DNA of 64,000 nt from Oscillospiraceae bacterium (GTDB lineage: Bacteria; Bacillota; Clostridia; Oscillospirales; SIG627): contig SVQW01000004.1 in the NCBI GenBank assembly GCA_015065085.1, forward strand, positions 1-64,000. Direction: 5' to 3'. Position numbers and translations under genes: made by a program. The notes beneath the pieces were generated by a model, which was not told the DNA's origin, searched no databases, and saw only the letters and a list, made by a program, of their open reading frames with translations. This document shows positions 27,395 through 36,000 of this stretch, in pieces. Numbering within the stretch: the first letter of the stretch is position 1; the number at the start of each line of letters is the position of its first letter.

Positions 27395-27607
27395 TTATTC
27401 CGCGTCGTCCTGCCCCTCGAGCACCTTTATATCGGCAAGCTCGCAAAGCTTAAGAACTATTTTTTTGAAGCTTTTATTGTCGCACAACTGATCGCGGCGT
27501 CCGAAGTTATAAAGCACGCGATGCTTTGTTGTACCGTTTTCGCCGCGGTAGGATTCTACGAGATTTATATACTCGTAATCTTTAACTTTCGTGGATTTAA
27601 TAAACAT
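27395..27607 (-). pseudogene. IS1634-type transposase N-terminal fragment
   Basis: The 70-residue reading frame resembles the first part of IS1634-family transposases: an opening MFIKSTKVKDYEYI, then LVESYRGENG and HRVLYNFGRRDQL, the usual start of these proteins. The catalytic DDE domain that should follow is missing, and no terminal inverted repeats were seen. It keeps a good promoter and a hairpin after its stop, so it may be a domesticated short gene rather than plain debris. The ribosome site is weak. Confidence 0.55.
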
Positions 27608-28133
27608 AGTATGACACCGTAAAACATGTATTTATTCGCGAAACGCAAACGCTGTCTTATTCCGCGTTGCTATATTGTATCACAATTTTTATTTTTTTGC
27701 AATAGTAATTTTGTATTTTTTCAAAAAAATGTTATACCACATTTTACCCAACTTAAAAAAATATTTTTTCATCACTCACAAAACACAACCTATTGATGTT
27801 TTTGACATCATTTAATCAACCCGCTGTGCTTTTATACATTTTTCACGTCGTTTTCAGTCGGTAAACTTTCTGTATATTTGAAACCAATGCGAAATAACAT
27901 TTCTTTATTTTTTGCCATTTGTAACTTTTTACGAAGAAAATTACCCGTCAAGTTGTACTGTTTTCATGTCATATCACATCATCATTGAAGAATTCGCAGA
28001 ATAATTTGTGGTATAACTGTCAAAAGCAACAATTTTATTTTTACCTATTGACAAAAACGTTTTTTTGTGATACATCAAAAAACAATGCCGGCGCAGAATA
28101 CGCCGGCATTATCCTAAAAGCATTGACAATATA
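27608..28133. other. AT-rich intergenic region without a gene
   Basis: About 525 bp of AT-rich DNA. On the minus strand TTGCAA (27701-27696) and TACAAT (27678-27673) with 17 bp spacing make a promoter for the transposase-like fragment. Near its right end is the terminator of the TIM-barrel gene. I see no credible coding frame in the remainder. Confidence 0.6.
28084..28110 (-). terminator. Terminator of the TIM-barrel isomerase gene
   Basis: Perfect 10-bp stem AATGCCGGCG / CGCCGGCATT with a 7-nt loop, followed on the minus strand by six T residues. Confidence 0.85.
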
Positions 28134-28916
28134 TCACAAAAGCTGTTTAAATAGCTGTGCGCTTTGTCTGATTCTGGGCTCCAGTTCGTCCTCTATAAAG
28201 GATTCCACTGTTACTCTGCCATCATAGCCCGCTTTTCTCATAGACTCGATAAACAGCTCGTAGCGGTGTCCGTCTCCTATTTTAGGATACTCTCTTTCAA
28301 CGGGGTTGGCTGTATGAGCGTGTACAATCTTATCTCCCATAGTCTCAAGAACATTATAACCCTCTCCGGTGAGAGCGATATGGAAAGAGTCACACACTAT
28401 TCCGATTTCGGGTTTATTGATAAGCTTTGCGATATCATATGCCTGGGTGACATAGTTCATAAAATTGGTTTCACCGCCGTTCAGTTCTTCAAGCGCAACC
28501 TTGAAACCATACTTCTTTGCCAGCGGCACAAGAAATTCGGAGCATATGTATGCAGTCTGCTCAACGCCCTTTTCATAGGGGAAGTCTTCGGAAATATGTC
28601 TTGACAGTCCCGAGCCAAAAACAACAACCTCATATCCGTAAAGCGGAGCGGTTCTCGGAATAACCGTATTCAGATAATCCTCAACAACCTTCATATCGGC
28701 ATCTGCACCGATAACCTTCATTGTCTTGGGGAACAGGCAGTTTACCGCTTCACATTTATAGTCATACTTTTTCAATTCCGCACAAAAAGCATCAAGCTCG
28801 CCATCCGTCATGTCATAAAATTGATTGATACGCGATTCGACAAAATCATATCCCGATTCTTTCATTACTTTTATAAGATGAAGATCCTTTGCCGAGATTG
28901 AACATCCGAGTCTCAT
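28134..28916 (-). CDS. Xylose-isomerase-like TIM-barrel sugar isomerase/epimerase
   Basis: About 260 residues with the pattern of the AP-endonuclease-2 / sugar phosphate isomerase superfamily. Metal-site Glu, Asp and His residues appear in ALEELNGGETNF, IVCDSFHIAL, VHAHTANP and the final VTVESFIED. Members interconvert keto- and aldo-sugars or epimerise them, in the cytoplasm. GGAGG eight nt before 28916 fixes the start; nine codons upstream are not used. It is transcribed divergently from the GH95 gene from back-to-back promoters, so it may process sugars that the fucosidase frees. The exact sugar cannot be read from sequence. Confidence 0.8.
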   Translation of the reverse strand: MRLGCSISAKDLHLIKVMKESGYDFVESRINQFYDMTDGELDAFCAELKKYDYKCEAVNCLFPKTMKVIGADADMKVVEDYLNTVIPRTAPLYGYEVVVFGSGLSRHISEDFPYEKGVEQTAYICSEFLVPLAKKYGFKVALEELNGGETNFMNYVTQAYDIAKLINKPEIGIVCDSFHIALTGEGYNVLETMGDKIVHAHTANPVEREYPKIGDGHRYELFIESMRKAGYDGRVTVESFIEDELEPRIRQSAQLFKQLL

Positions 28917-29000
28917 ATTATTTTCCTCCATCGAAATCTGCATTTTAATTTTTTCGAAAATTCACACCGTGAAAGCACATTAGTTTTGTTTTACAGCTAA

Positions 29001-29076
29001 ATTATACCATATTGAAATTACAAAGTCAACTATTTTTGCAAAACGTATTGACAAAAGCATCTATTTCAGATAAAAT
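29001..29076. promoter_or_regulatory. Back-to-back promoters of the isomerase and GH95 genes
   Basis: Minus strand: TTGACT (29029-29024), 17 bp, TATAAT (29006-29001) for the isomerase. Plus strand: TTGACA (29048-29053), 17 bp, TAAAAT (29071-29076) for the GH95 gene. The two -35 boxes are only 18 bp apart, so one regulator could control both. Confidence 0.75.
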
Positions 29077-29102
29077 CTAAAAAAAGCGAAAGGAGCAATG
29101 TA

Positions 29103-31394
29103 ATGAACACATCATATACAGCTTATTACAAAAAGCCCGCCGACGAATGGTTCCAGGCTATGCCTTTGGGTTGCGGAAGCCGCGGCGCAATGGTACTCGG
29201 GCAATGTGACAAAGAAGATATACTTCTGAACCAGGACACACTCTGGGCAGGACTTCCGGGACACAACACTAAATGCGAAAACAAAAGATTTATAGCACCC
29301 GCACGTGAGCTTATAAACGCAGGCAAGTATGCTGAAGCCAGTGAATTTGTTGAGAATTTCATGATAGGCGAACGCATGAACGGATATTCACCGCTGGGAC
29401 ACATCAAAATCAATTTTTCTCATACTGATTATTCGGATTACATCCGCGCCCTTGACCTTTCAAATGCTATCTATACCTGCGATTATATCTGCCAAAACGC
29501 AAAATACCACCGCGAGGGATTTGTTTCCCACCCTCACATGACCTTTGCGCAGAAATTCACCTGTGAGGGTGGAAAATTGAATTTCACCGTTACCGTTGAC
29601 AGTGAAACAATGTCGGACACATGTATTGAAAACGGATACATCAAGCTCAAAGGACGTGCTCCCGTCAGCAATCTCAGCCGCCCCACCGATCCCGTGATCT
29701 ATGATACTTCCCATGATGCGGACTGTGTGAAATTTCAGGCATGGCTCCATGTGGACACCGACGGCGAAAAAGTATACGGTGAAAAAGAAATAACCGTAAA
29801 TGGTGCTTCATATGCCGTGCTGTATCTGGTAAGCGACACATCGTACATCGACTGGAAAACAATGCCGCGCAAAGACCCTGCCATTGACTGCGAACGTTTT
29901 ATGAACCGCGCACGTCTTGATGGCTACGACAAGATGAAGCAAATGCACATCGACGATTACAAAGAGCTTTTTGACCGTGTTGAAATCACTCTCGACAAGG
30001 GCACAAACAGCCATCTTCCCACCGATGAACGTCTGGCGAAATTTGCCGAAGACATGAGCGATGCCGAACTTTGCGCTTTATATTACAATTTCGGACGTTA
30101 TCTGACCATTTGTGCTGAGCGCGAGGATAGTATGCCCGGAAACCTTCAGGGGATCTGGAGCTGGAAGCCCAAGGCTGAATGGGGCTCCGATATGCATCTT
30201 AATATAAACCTTCAGATGAACTACTGGCCTGCGGAAAACGCAAACCTTTCCGAGTGCAGAATGTCATTGCTCCGTTGGCTCAAGGGACTTCACGAAAGCG
30301 GCAAGCAAACGGCGTACGAGTTGCATGGTTGCCGCGGCTCCTGCGCATATCATATCAGTAATATATGGTGCAAAACCACTCCTGCAACCGGCTGTCCCGA
30401 ATGGTCCTACTGGCCATTTGGCGAAGCATGGCTGGCAATGGATATTTTCGACCACTACGAATACACAAAAGATATAAAATTCCTTGCCGAGTATTTTGAC
30501 ATTCTCAAGGACAATGCACTGTTCCTGTACGACTGGCTTTACTTTGACGAGGAACTGGGCTGCTTCGTAACCTCCCCTGCAACAACTCCCGAAAACCAGT
30601 TCTTCTATGTTGATGAAAACGGCGAGAAAAAGCAGTCTTCGGTTTCCAAGGCAACTACCTGCGATCTTGCAATAACACGCGAAATTTTCTGTGATTTTAT
30701 AAAGGCAAGCGAAATTCTTGGACGTGATGAAGATTTTGCCGCTTCAGTTGCCGAAAAGCTGGATCTTATATATCCTTATCAGATTGGCGAAAAGGGCGAT
30801 CTGCTTGAATGGTTCAAGGATTTCGAGCAGCGTGAATTGGGACACCGCCACATGTCACACATGCTGGGGGTTTATCCCGGAAGCTTCATAAACGAATACG
30901 ATACTCCCGAGTTATTCAAAGCAGTTGAAAAGTCGCTTGAAATACGTCTTGACAACGGAAGCGGTTACACCGGATGGAGCTGTGCGTGGGCGCTTGCTTT
31001 CCTTGCAAAATTCCGCAACACCTCACGTGCCTGTGAGTACATTAAGCGTCTCTTCCGCGACTCCACTTCGCCTAACCTTCTGGACCTTCATCCGCCGCAC
31101 ATTTTCCAGATAGACGGTAACTTCGGCGTTACAGCAGCTATCGGAGAAATGCTGGTTCAATCAAACAATGACATTATTGAGCTGTTCCCCTGCATTCCGG
31201 ACATTATCAAAAACGGTAAATTCAAAGGTCTGCGTGCCAAGGGTGCTGTTACCGTTAACGCCGAATGGCAGAACGGTGAGCTCAAAAGTGCGGAAATTAT
31301 CCCGGATTTCTATGGCGAATACAGTCTGAGATACAGAGATAAGATTATAACCGTTACTGCCAAAGCCGGAGAAACAGTAAAAGTTTTCTGCTGA
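29103..31394 (+). CDS. GH95-family glycoside hydrolase (alpha-L-fucosidase or alpha-L-galactosidase)
   Basis: The 763-residue protein has the full GH95 layout: an N-terminal beta domain (MPLGCGSRGAMVLG, LLNQDTLWAG), an alpha/alpha barrel and a C-terminal beta domain. The catalytic Asn pair is seen in HLNINLQMNYWPAENA and the acid/base Glu in WFKDFEQRELGHRHMSH. The enzyme inverts terminal alpha-1,2-L-fucosyl or related linkages of host glycans or plant xyloglucan. There is no signal peptide, so it acts on imported oligosaccharides. Its strong AAGGAG ribosome site and consensus promoter suggest solid expression. It is divergent from the sugar isomerase. Confidence 0.9.
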   Translation: MNTSYTAYYKKPADEWFQAMPLGCGSRGAMVLGQCDKEDILLNQDTLWAGLPGHNTKCENKRFIAPARELINAGKYAEASEFVENFMIGERMNGYSPLGHIKINFSHTDYSDYIRALDLSNAIYTCDYICQNAKYHREGFVSHPHMTFAQKFTCEGGKLNFTVTVDSETMSDTCIENGYIKLKGRAPVSNLSRPTDPVIYDTSHDADCVKFQAWLHVDTDGEKVYGEKEITVNGASYAVLYLVSDTSYIDWKTMPRKDPAIDCERFMNRARLDGYDKMKQMHIDDYKELFDRVEITLDKGTNSHLPTDERLAKFAEDMSDAELCALYYNFGRYLTICAEREDSMPGNLQGIWSWKPKAEWGSDMHLNINLQMNYWPAENANLSECRMSLLRWLKGLHESGKQTAYELHGCRGSCAYHISNIWCKTTPATGCPEWSYWPFGEAWLAMDIFDHYEYTKDIKFLAEYFDILKDNALFLYDWLYFDEELGCFVTSPATTPENQFFYVDENGEKKQSSVSKATTCDLAITREIFCDFIKASEILGRDEDFAASVAEKLDLIYPYQIGEKGDLLEWFKDFEQRELGHRHMSHMLGVYPGSFINEYDTPELFKAVEKSLEIRLDNGSGYTGWSCAWALAFLAKFRNTSRACEYIKRLFRDSTSPNLLDLHPPHIFQIDGNFGVTAAIGEMLVQSNNDIIELFPCIPDIIKNGKFKGLRAKGAVTVNAEWQNGELKSAEIIPDFYGEYSLRYRDKIITVTAKAGETVKVFC

Positions 31395-31404
31395 CAAAAA
31401 GCGT

Positions 31405-31440
31405 AATAAAAAAAGGACACATCGGTGTCCTTTTTTTATT
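31405..31440. terminator. Bidirectional terminator after the GH95 gene
   Basis: AATAAAAAAAGGACAC / GTGTCCTTTTTTTATT with a 4-nt loop, giving a U-run in both directions. It serves the GH95 gene and the convergent small gene. Confidence 0.85.
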
Positions 31441-31451
31441 ACGTTCAATCA

Positions 31452-31742
31452 TCACAGAATTTCTGCCAGCATTTCTTCAAGAACCTCTTGCGGAATATCG
31501 GAAACGGCCACCTTTTCAAATATTCGCTTTGCCTCCTGCTCATTTCTCGAAACATCATTTATGTATTCACTGTCCGTAACGGTGTTGTTCTTAAGCGAAT
31601 TTATCATAATGGAATAGCATGTTAAATGTGTATCACTCTCCAATTCTATTATATCATTCCTTATAAGCTGATAATTACGGGTGATACAGCTATCCTGTCC
31701 ATGTGGCAGATTGCGGTTAATAACCTTAGGCTTGGTATCCAT
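31452..31742 (-). CDS. Small DUF6514-like protein
   Basis: The 96-residue cytoplasmic protein starts MDTKPKV and ends in an acidic helix with IPQEVLEEMLAEIL. A middle beta-hairpin TCYSIMINSL is followed by DVSRNEQEAKRIFEKV. Size, spacing and the closing helix recall the uncharacterised DUF6514 proteins of Clostridia; this is resemblance by eye. GAGGTG six nt before 31742 sets the start, and the 25-codon upstream extension is rejected. It has its own consensus promoter. Function unknown. Confidence 0.55.
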   Translation of the reverse strand: MDTKPKVINRNLPHGQDSCITRNYQLIRNDIIELESDTHLTCYSIMINSLKNNTVTDSEYINDVSRNEQEAKRIFEKVAVSDIPQEVLEEMLAEIL

Positions 31743-31769
31743 CTTAACACCTCTTTCCTTTACAGGATA

Positions 31770-31798
31770 ATTATATACCTTTCTCTGTTTTTTAGCAA
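31770..31798 (-). promoter_or_regulatory. Promoter of the small DUF6514-like gene
   Basis: Minus-strand TTGCTA (31798-31793) and TATAAT (31775-31770) with 17 bp spacing. Confidence 0.65.
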
Positions 31799-31908
31799 TT
31801 ACATCGGTTTTGTACATTCATACGTATAAAAGCCACATATTCAGCGGGAACATTCCGCTCTTTACGACGGTATAATTGCAAAATCTTGTCAAAATCAGAA
31901 AAACACAT
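31792..31908 (-). CDS. Possible 38-residue small protein
   Basis: Read on the minus strand from ATG 31908, after AGGA with good spacing, a short frame encodes a charged peptide with the coding-like segment FDKILQLYRRKERNVP and AEYVAFIRMN, then stops in the -35 box of the next gene. It could be a real small protein or a piece of a decayed gene. No family is recognised. The remaining 31909-32090 shows only AT-rich DNA. Confidence 0.3.
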   Translation of the reverse strand: MCFSDFDKILQLYRRKERNVPAEYVAFIRMNVQNRCNC

Positions 31909-32093
31909 CTCGCTTTCCTGAAAAAAATAAATATATATCCACAAATCGAGCCCAAATAATCAAATATTGTTTTTTTGCCATGTGTATTATTATAATTATT
32001 CATTTTTTGCCAACAGAACAGAATAGCGCTCGTTTCACATCGTCAAGCAGTGATAAAATAATATAAATTTTACACAAAAAATGCCGTATGCTA

Positions 32094-32168
32094 TTGACAT
32101 ATTGCCTTTTCAGATGTATAATATCAGCGTAATAAAATGAAAGGATTGCCGGTAAAACCGGCATGAGG
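32094..32168 (+). promoter_or_regulatory. gnd promoter and leader hairpin
   Basis: TTGACA (32094-32099), 17 bp, TATAAT (32117-32122): a perfect sigma-A promoter. A 7-bp perfect stem TGCCGGT/ACCGGCA (32147-32163, AAA loop) ends one base before the GAGG ribosome site at 32165, so it may modulate ribosome access or stabilise the mRNA. Confidence 0.75.
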
Positions 32169-32175
32169 TAACAAA

Positions 32176-33627
32176 ATGAAAAAAGCCGATATAGGTATGA
32201 TTGGTCTTGCCGTAATGGGAGAAAATCTTGTTATGAATATGATGGATAAGGGCTTCACTGTTGCTGTTTTCAACCGTACCGTTGAAGTTGTTGATAAGTT
32301 CGTCAACGGACGTGCGAAGGGCATGAACATCATTGGTGCACACACCATTGAAGAGCTTGTTGAAAACCTTGCAAAGCCCCGCAAAATCATGATGATGATA
32401 AAAGCCGGCAAGCCTGTTGACGATATGATTGACAGACTTATTCCTCTGCTTGAAGAGGGTGACATAATCATTGACGGCGGCAACTCTCACTTCCCGGATA
32501 CCATCCGCCGCACAGAATACGTTGAATCCAAGGGTCTGCTTTACATTGGTACCGGTGTTTCAGGCGGTGAAGAAGGCGCTCTCAAAGGCCCCAGCATGAT
32601 GCCCGGCGGTTCTCCTGCCGCATGGCAGTCCGTAAAGCCGATTTTCCAGTCTATCTGTGCAAAGGTTGAGGACGGCTCTCCCTGTTGCGACTGGGTCGGC
32701 GAAGGCGGTGCAGGTCACTTTGTTAAAATGGTACACAACGGTATCGAATACGGTGATATGCAGCTCATCTGCGAAGCATATCAGCTCATGCGCGACTACC
32801 TTGGTATGAGCGCAGATGAAATGCACGAAGTTTTCGCGGAATGGAACAAGGCAGAGCTGGACAGCTACCTTATTGAAATCACACGTGACATCCTCGCATA
32901 CAAGGACACAGACGGTCAGCCTATTGTTGACAAAATTCTCGACACCGCAGGTCAGAAGGGCACCGGTAAATGGACCGGTATTGCAGCTCTTGACGAAGGT
33001 GTTCCGCTGACTCTTATCGGCGAAGCAGTTTTCTCACGTTGCCTGTCTGCCATCAAGGAAGAGCGCGTTGCAGCTTCCAAGGTAATCAAGGGACCCACTC
33101 CCAAGTTTGAAGGCGACAAAAAGGAATTCATCGAAAACATCCGCAAAGCTCTGTTTGCTTCCAAAATCGTTTCTTACGCTCAGGGCTACACCCTTATGCG
33201 TGCAGCAGCAAAGACCTACGGTTGGAACCTCAACTACGGCGGTATTGCTCTTATGTGGCGCGGTGGTTGTATCATCCGCAGTGTATTCCTCGGCAAAATC
33301 AAGGATGCATTCACCAAAAATCCCGAGCTTACAAACCTCATGCTTGACCCCTATTTCAACGAAGTTCTCTCCGCTTCTCAGGACGGTTGGAGAAAAGTTT
33401 GTGCGGCAGCCCTCATGAACGGTATACCCGTTCCCGCAATGACAACCGCTCTTGGTTACTTTGACGGCTACCGTTGTGAAAAGCTTCCTGCCAACCTGCT
33501 CCAGGCTCAGCGCGACTACTTCGGCGCTCACACCTATGAAAGACTTGACGCACCCCGCGGTCAGTTCTTCCACACCAACTGGACCGGTGAGGGCGGAAAC
33601 ACCTCTGCCGGTGTCTACAACGCATAA
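32176..33627 (+). CDS. gnd: 6-phosphogluconate dehydrogenase (decarboxylating)
   Basis: The 483-residue enzyme oxidises 6-phosphogluconate to ribulose 5-phosphate and CO2 with NADP+ in the oxidative pentose phosphate pathway. The Rossmann loop IGLAVMGENLVMN, the family block GTGVSGGEEGALKGPSMMPG and GKWTGIAALDEGVPL are present, and the length equals the long GND form. The promoter is consensus and codons look highly biased, in line with strong expression. The LarA-like epimerase gene follows after 11 nt, so the two are co-transcribed. No zwf or pgl is in the window. Confidence 0.95.
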   Translation: MKKADIGMIGLAVMGENLVMNMMDKGFTVAVFNRTVEVVDKFVNGRAKGMNIIGAHTIEELVENLAKPRKIMMMIKAGKPVDDMIDRLIPLLEEGDIIIDGGNSHFPDTIRRTEYVESKGLLYIGTGVSGGEEGALKGPSMMPGGSPAAWQSVKPIFQSICAKVEDGSPCCDWVGEGGAGHFVKMVHNGIEYGDMQLICEAYQLMRDYLGMSADEMHEVFAEWNKAELDSYLIEITRDILAYKDTDGQPIVDKILDTAGQKGTGKWTGIAALDEGVPLTLIGEAVFSRCLSAIKEERVAASKVIKGPTPKFEGDKKEFIENIRKALFASKIVSYAQGYTLMRAAAKTYGWNLNYGGIALMWRGGCIIRSVFLGKIKDAFTKNPELTNLMLDPYFNEVLSASQDGWRKVCAAALMNGIPVPAMTTALGYFDGYRCEKLPANLLQAQRDYFGAHTYERLDAPRGQFFHTNWTGEGGNTSAGVYNA

Positions 33628-33638
33628 AGGAGTTTACT

Positions 33639-34913
33639 ATGACAAACGTCATTAAACTGGCAAACACCTCTGCCGGAATCAGCGACCCTGAACTGTATGC
33701 GGCTCTGGATGCTTCTTTGGGAAGCAACTATCAGAAGCTCAAAAAAGTACTTATTCTCCCACCGGATTTCACGAGGTTTCATTCCTGTGCAGGAAAGATA
33801 ACCAAATATTACTACGACAAACTCAAGGATATTTGTGAAATAGACATTCTGCCGGCTTTGGGAACTCATGTTGCCATGACCAGAGAAGAATGCAAAGAAA
33901 TGTTCGGTGATATTCCTTACGAAAAGTTCATCGTGCACGACTGGAGAAACGACGTAGTAAAAGTGGGCGAAGTGCCTGCGGAATATGTCACCGAGGTTTC
34001 CGAAGGTCTTGTTACCAATGCCATTGATGTTGAAGTAAACAAGCTTCTCATGGATCCTTCATATGACCTCATCCTGTCCATCGGTCAGGTAGTACCTCAC
34101 GAAGTTGTAGGCATGGCGAACCGCAACAAAAATATATTTGTTGGTTGCGGCGGAAGCCAGATGATAAACAACTCCCATATGCTGGGTGCATTCTATGGAA
34201 TGGAGCGCATTATGGGCAAAGACCACTCCCCCGTCCGCAAGGTATTTGACTATGCCGAAGAACATTTTCTCATGCAGATACCCTTGAAATATGTTCTGAC
34301 CGTAACAACACAGGACGCAGGCGTTATCAGCATGCACGGTCTTTTCATCGGACGTGAAAGGGTTTATTTTGAAAAAGCTGTAAGGCTTGCTCAGGAAAAG
34401 AATCTTACATTCGTTGATAAGCCCTTTAAAAAGGTAGTTGTAATGCTGGACGAGAAGGAATTCAAGAGTACCTGGCTGGGCAACAAAGCAGTTTACCGTA
34501 CACGCATGGCCATTGCTGACGGCGGTGAGCTTATCGTTCTTGCTCCCGGTGTTGACAAGTTCGGCGAGGACGCAGCAAACGATGCGCTTATCCGCAAGTA
34601 TGGCTACGTTGGCAGAGAAAACGTTCTCAAGCTTTGCAAAGAAAACGACGACTTGAAAGAAAATCTTTCCGCCGCCGCGCATCTTATCCACGGTTCCTCC
34701 GACGGACGCTTCAGCATCACCTACTGCACAGCACATCTTACAGAAGAAGAAGTACGCGGTGCGGCATTCAACTATATGCCATACTCCGAAGCAGTTAAGC
34801 TTTATGACCCGAAGGTCCTCAAGGATGGCTACAATACACTTGCAAACGGCGAAGAAATATACTACATCAGCAACCCCGCTCTTGGTCTGTGGGCTGACCG
34901 TTCCAAGTTTTAA
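33639..34913 (+). CDS. LarA-like nickel-pincer-type hydroxyacid racemase/epimerase
   Basis: The 424-residue protein belongs to the LarA (DUF2088) family of lactate-racemase-like enzymes. Residues that matter in LarA can be matched: Arg46 in DFTRFHS (LarA Arg75), His77 in GTHV (His108), His154 in VVPHEV (His174) and Lys164 (Lys184, the residue that binds the pincer cofactor, exactly ten after the His). LarA homologues racemise or epimerise 2-hydroxyacids such as lactate, malate or D-gluconate. Its position 11 nt behind gnd suggests a sugar acid linked to gluconate as substrate. The cofactor genes larB, larC and larE are not in this window. GGAG ribosome site before the ATG. Confidence 0.82.
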   Translation: MTNVIKLANTSAGISDPELYAALDASLGSNYQKLKKVLILPPDFTRFHSCAGKITKYYYDKLKDICEIDILPALGTHVAMTREECKEMFGDIPYEKFIVHDWRNDVVKVGEVPAEYVTEVSEGLVTNAIDVEVNKLLMDPSYDLILSIGQVVPHEVVGMANRNKNIFVGCGGSQMINNSHMLGAFYGMERIMGKDHSPVRKVFDYAEEHFLMQIPLKYVLTVTTQDAGVISMHGLFIGRERVYFEKAVRLAQEKNLTFVDKPFKKVVVMLDEKEFKSTWLGNKAVYRTRMAIADGGELIVLAPGVDKFGEDAANDALIRKYGYVGRENVLKLCKENDDLKENLSAAAHLIHGSSDGRFSITYCTAHLTEEEVRGAAFNYMPYSEAVKLYDPKVLKDGYNTLANGEEIYYISNPALGLWADRSKF

Positions 34914-34920
34914 AAACAAA

Positions 34921-34950
34921 AAATGCAGTGATTTTCCAATCACTGCATTT
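34921..34950. terminator. Bidirectional terminator between the LarA-like gene and nadA
   Basis: Perfect 13-bp stem AAATGCAGTGATT / AATCACTGCATTT with a 4-nt loop and T-runs on both sides. Confidence 0.85.
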
Positions 34951-34957
34951 TTCTTTT

Positions 34958-35866
34958 CTAGCCGAGTTCTATCATTTTGTCTATGCATTTTCTTGCATTT
35001 TCTATCGTACGGTCATCCATTATTATTTCCGTTCCGCCACCCGTCAGTGCACGGTATATATCGGGAAGAGTTGTAAGTTTCATATCGGGACAAATAAGCT
35101 TTTTGGAAAGATAATAAAAATTCTTGTCGGGGCAGGCAAACTGCAAATGCTCGGCGATGCTGATTTCAGTGCCTATAATAAAATTCTTTTTGTCACTCTT
35201 CTGTGCGTAATCGATTATACCCACAGTAGAGCCGGCATAATCGGCATGCTTTGTGACATCGGGCGTACACTCAGGATGTACAAGAAGAAGTGCGTCAGGG
35301 TACAGCTTTTTGGCTGCAAGTACTTCTTCCTCCGTAACTGAAGAATGAACGGGGCACCCGCCCTGCATAAGCTTTATATTTTTGCCTGGAATATTCTTAG
35401 CCACATATGCGCCCAAGTTGCAGTCAGGAATGAAAAGAATGTCGTCATCGGGAAGTGCGCTGATAATTTTCAGGGCGGAAGAGGATGTCACGCACACATC
35501 GCATACCGTTTTCAGCTCAGCAGTAGTGTTGATGTAGCAAACCACCTTATATGAGGGGTTGTTTTTTTTGAATTCCAGTATCTCAGCCTTGCTCAACTGC
35601 TCTGCCATAGGACAGCCCGCCGACGGATGAGAAAGATAAACGTTTTTTTGCGGAGAAAGAAGCTTTACGCTTTCAGCCATAAAGCGGACACCGCACATTA
35701 AAAGGTTTTTATTGGCAACCTTGCTTGCCATTACGCTGAGCTGGAAGGAATCACCTACGAAATCAGCCACTTCGGTAATGGCTTTGTTTTGATAGCTGTG
35801 GGCAAGAATACAAAAATCCTTTTCCTTTTTGAGCTTTATAATTTCCTGTTGTAATTTATTTATCAT
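34958..35866 (-). CDS. nadA: Quinolinate synthase A
   Basis: The 302-residue enzyme condenses iminoaspartate with dihydroxyacetone phosphate to quinolinate in NAD synthesis. The 4Fe-4S cluster cysteines are expected in LMCGVRFMAE, GGCPVHSSVTEEEV and LICPDMKLTTLPD; the substrate-binding motifs AHSYQNKAITEVAD and LVHPECTPDV are also present. Length is typical. It has its own consensus promoter and ribosome site GAGG. The usual partners nadB and nadC are not adjacent, which is uncommon since nadABC is often one operon in clostridia. Confidence 0.93.
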   Translation of the reverse strand: MINKLQQEIIKLKKEKDFCILAHSYQNKAITEVADFVGDSFQLSVMASKVANKNLLMCGVRFMAESVKLLSPQKNVYLSHPSAGCPMAEQLSKAEILEFKKNNPSYKVVCYINTTAELKTVCDVCVTSSSALKIISALPDDDILFIPDCNLGAYVAKNIPGKNIKLMQGGCPVHSSVTEEEVLAAKKLYPDALLLVHPECTPDVTKHADYAGSTVGIIDYAQKSDKKNFIIGTEISIAEHLQFACPDKNFYYLSKKLICPDMKLTTLPDIYRALTGGGTEIIMDDRTIENARKCIDKMIELG

Positions 35867-35898
35867 TTTATTCCCTCATTTTGCAAGTTTATGTATTC

Positions 35899-35927
35899 AT
35901 TATACCATTTTACATTGGATATGTCAA
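35899..35927 (-). promoter_or_regulatory. Promoter of nadA
   Basis: Minus-strand TTGACA (35927-35922), 17 bp, TATAAT (35904-35899). No palindrome resembling a NiaR site was found around it. Confidence 0.8.
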
Positions 35928-35936
35928 GTAAAATAA

Positions 35937-35974
35937 AAGCAATGCTGTCGGAAAGACCGCCGACCGCATTGCTT
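35937..35974 (-). terminator. Terminator of mscS
   Basis: AAGCAATGC plus GTCGG pair with CCGAC plus GCATTGCTT across single mismatches; a TTTTATTTTA run follows on the minus strand. Confidence 0.75.
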
Positions 35975-36000
35975 CTGTTCAATATCTGCAAATATGATAT

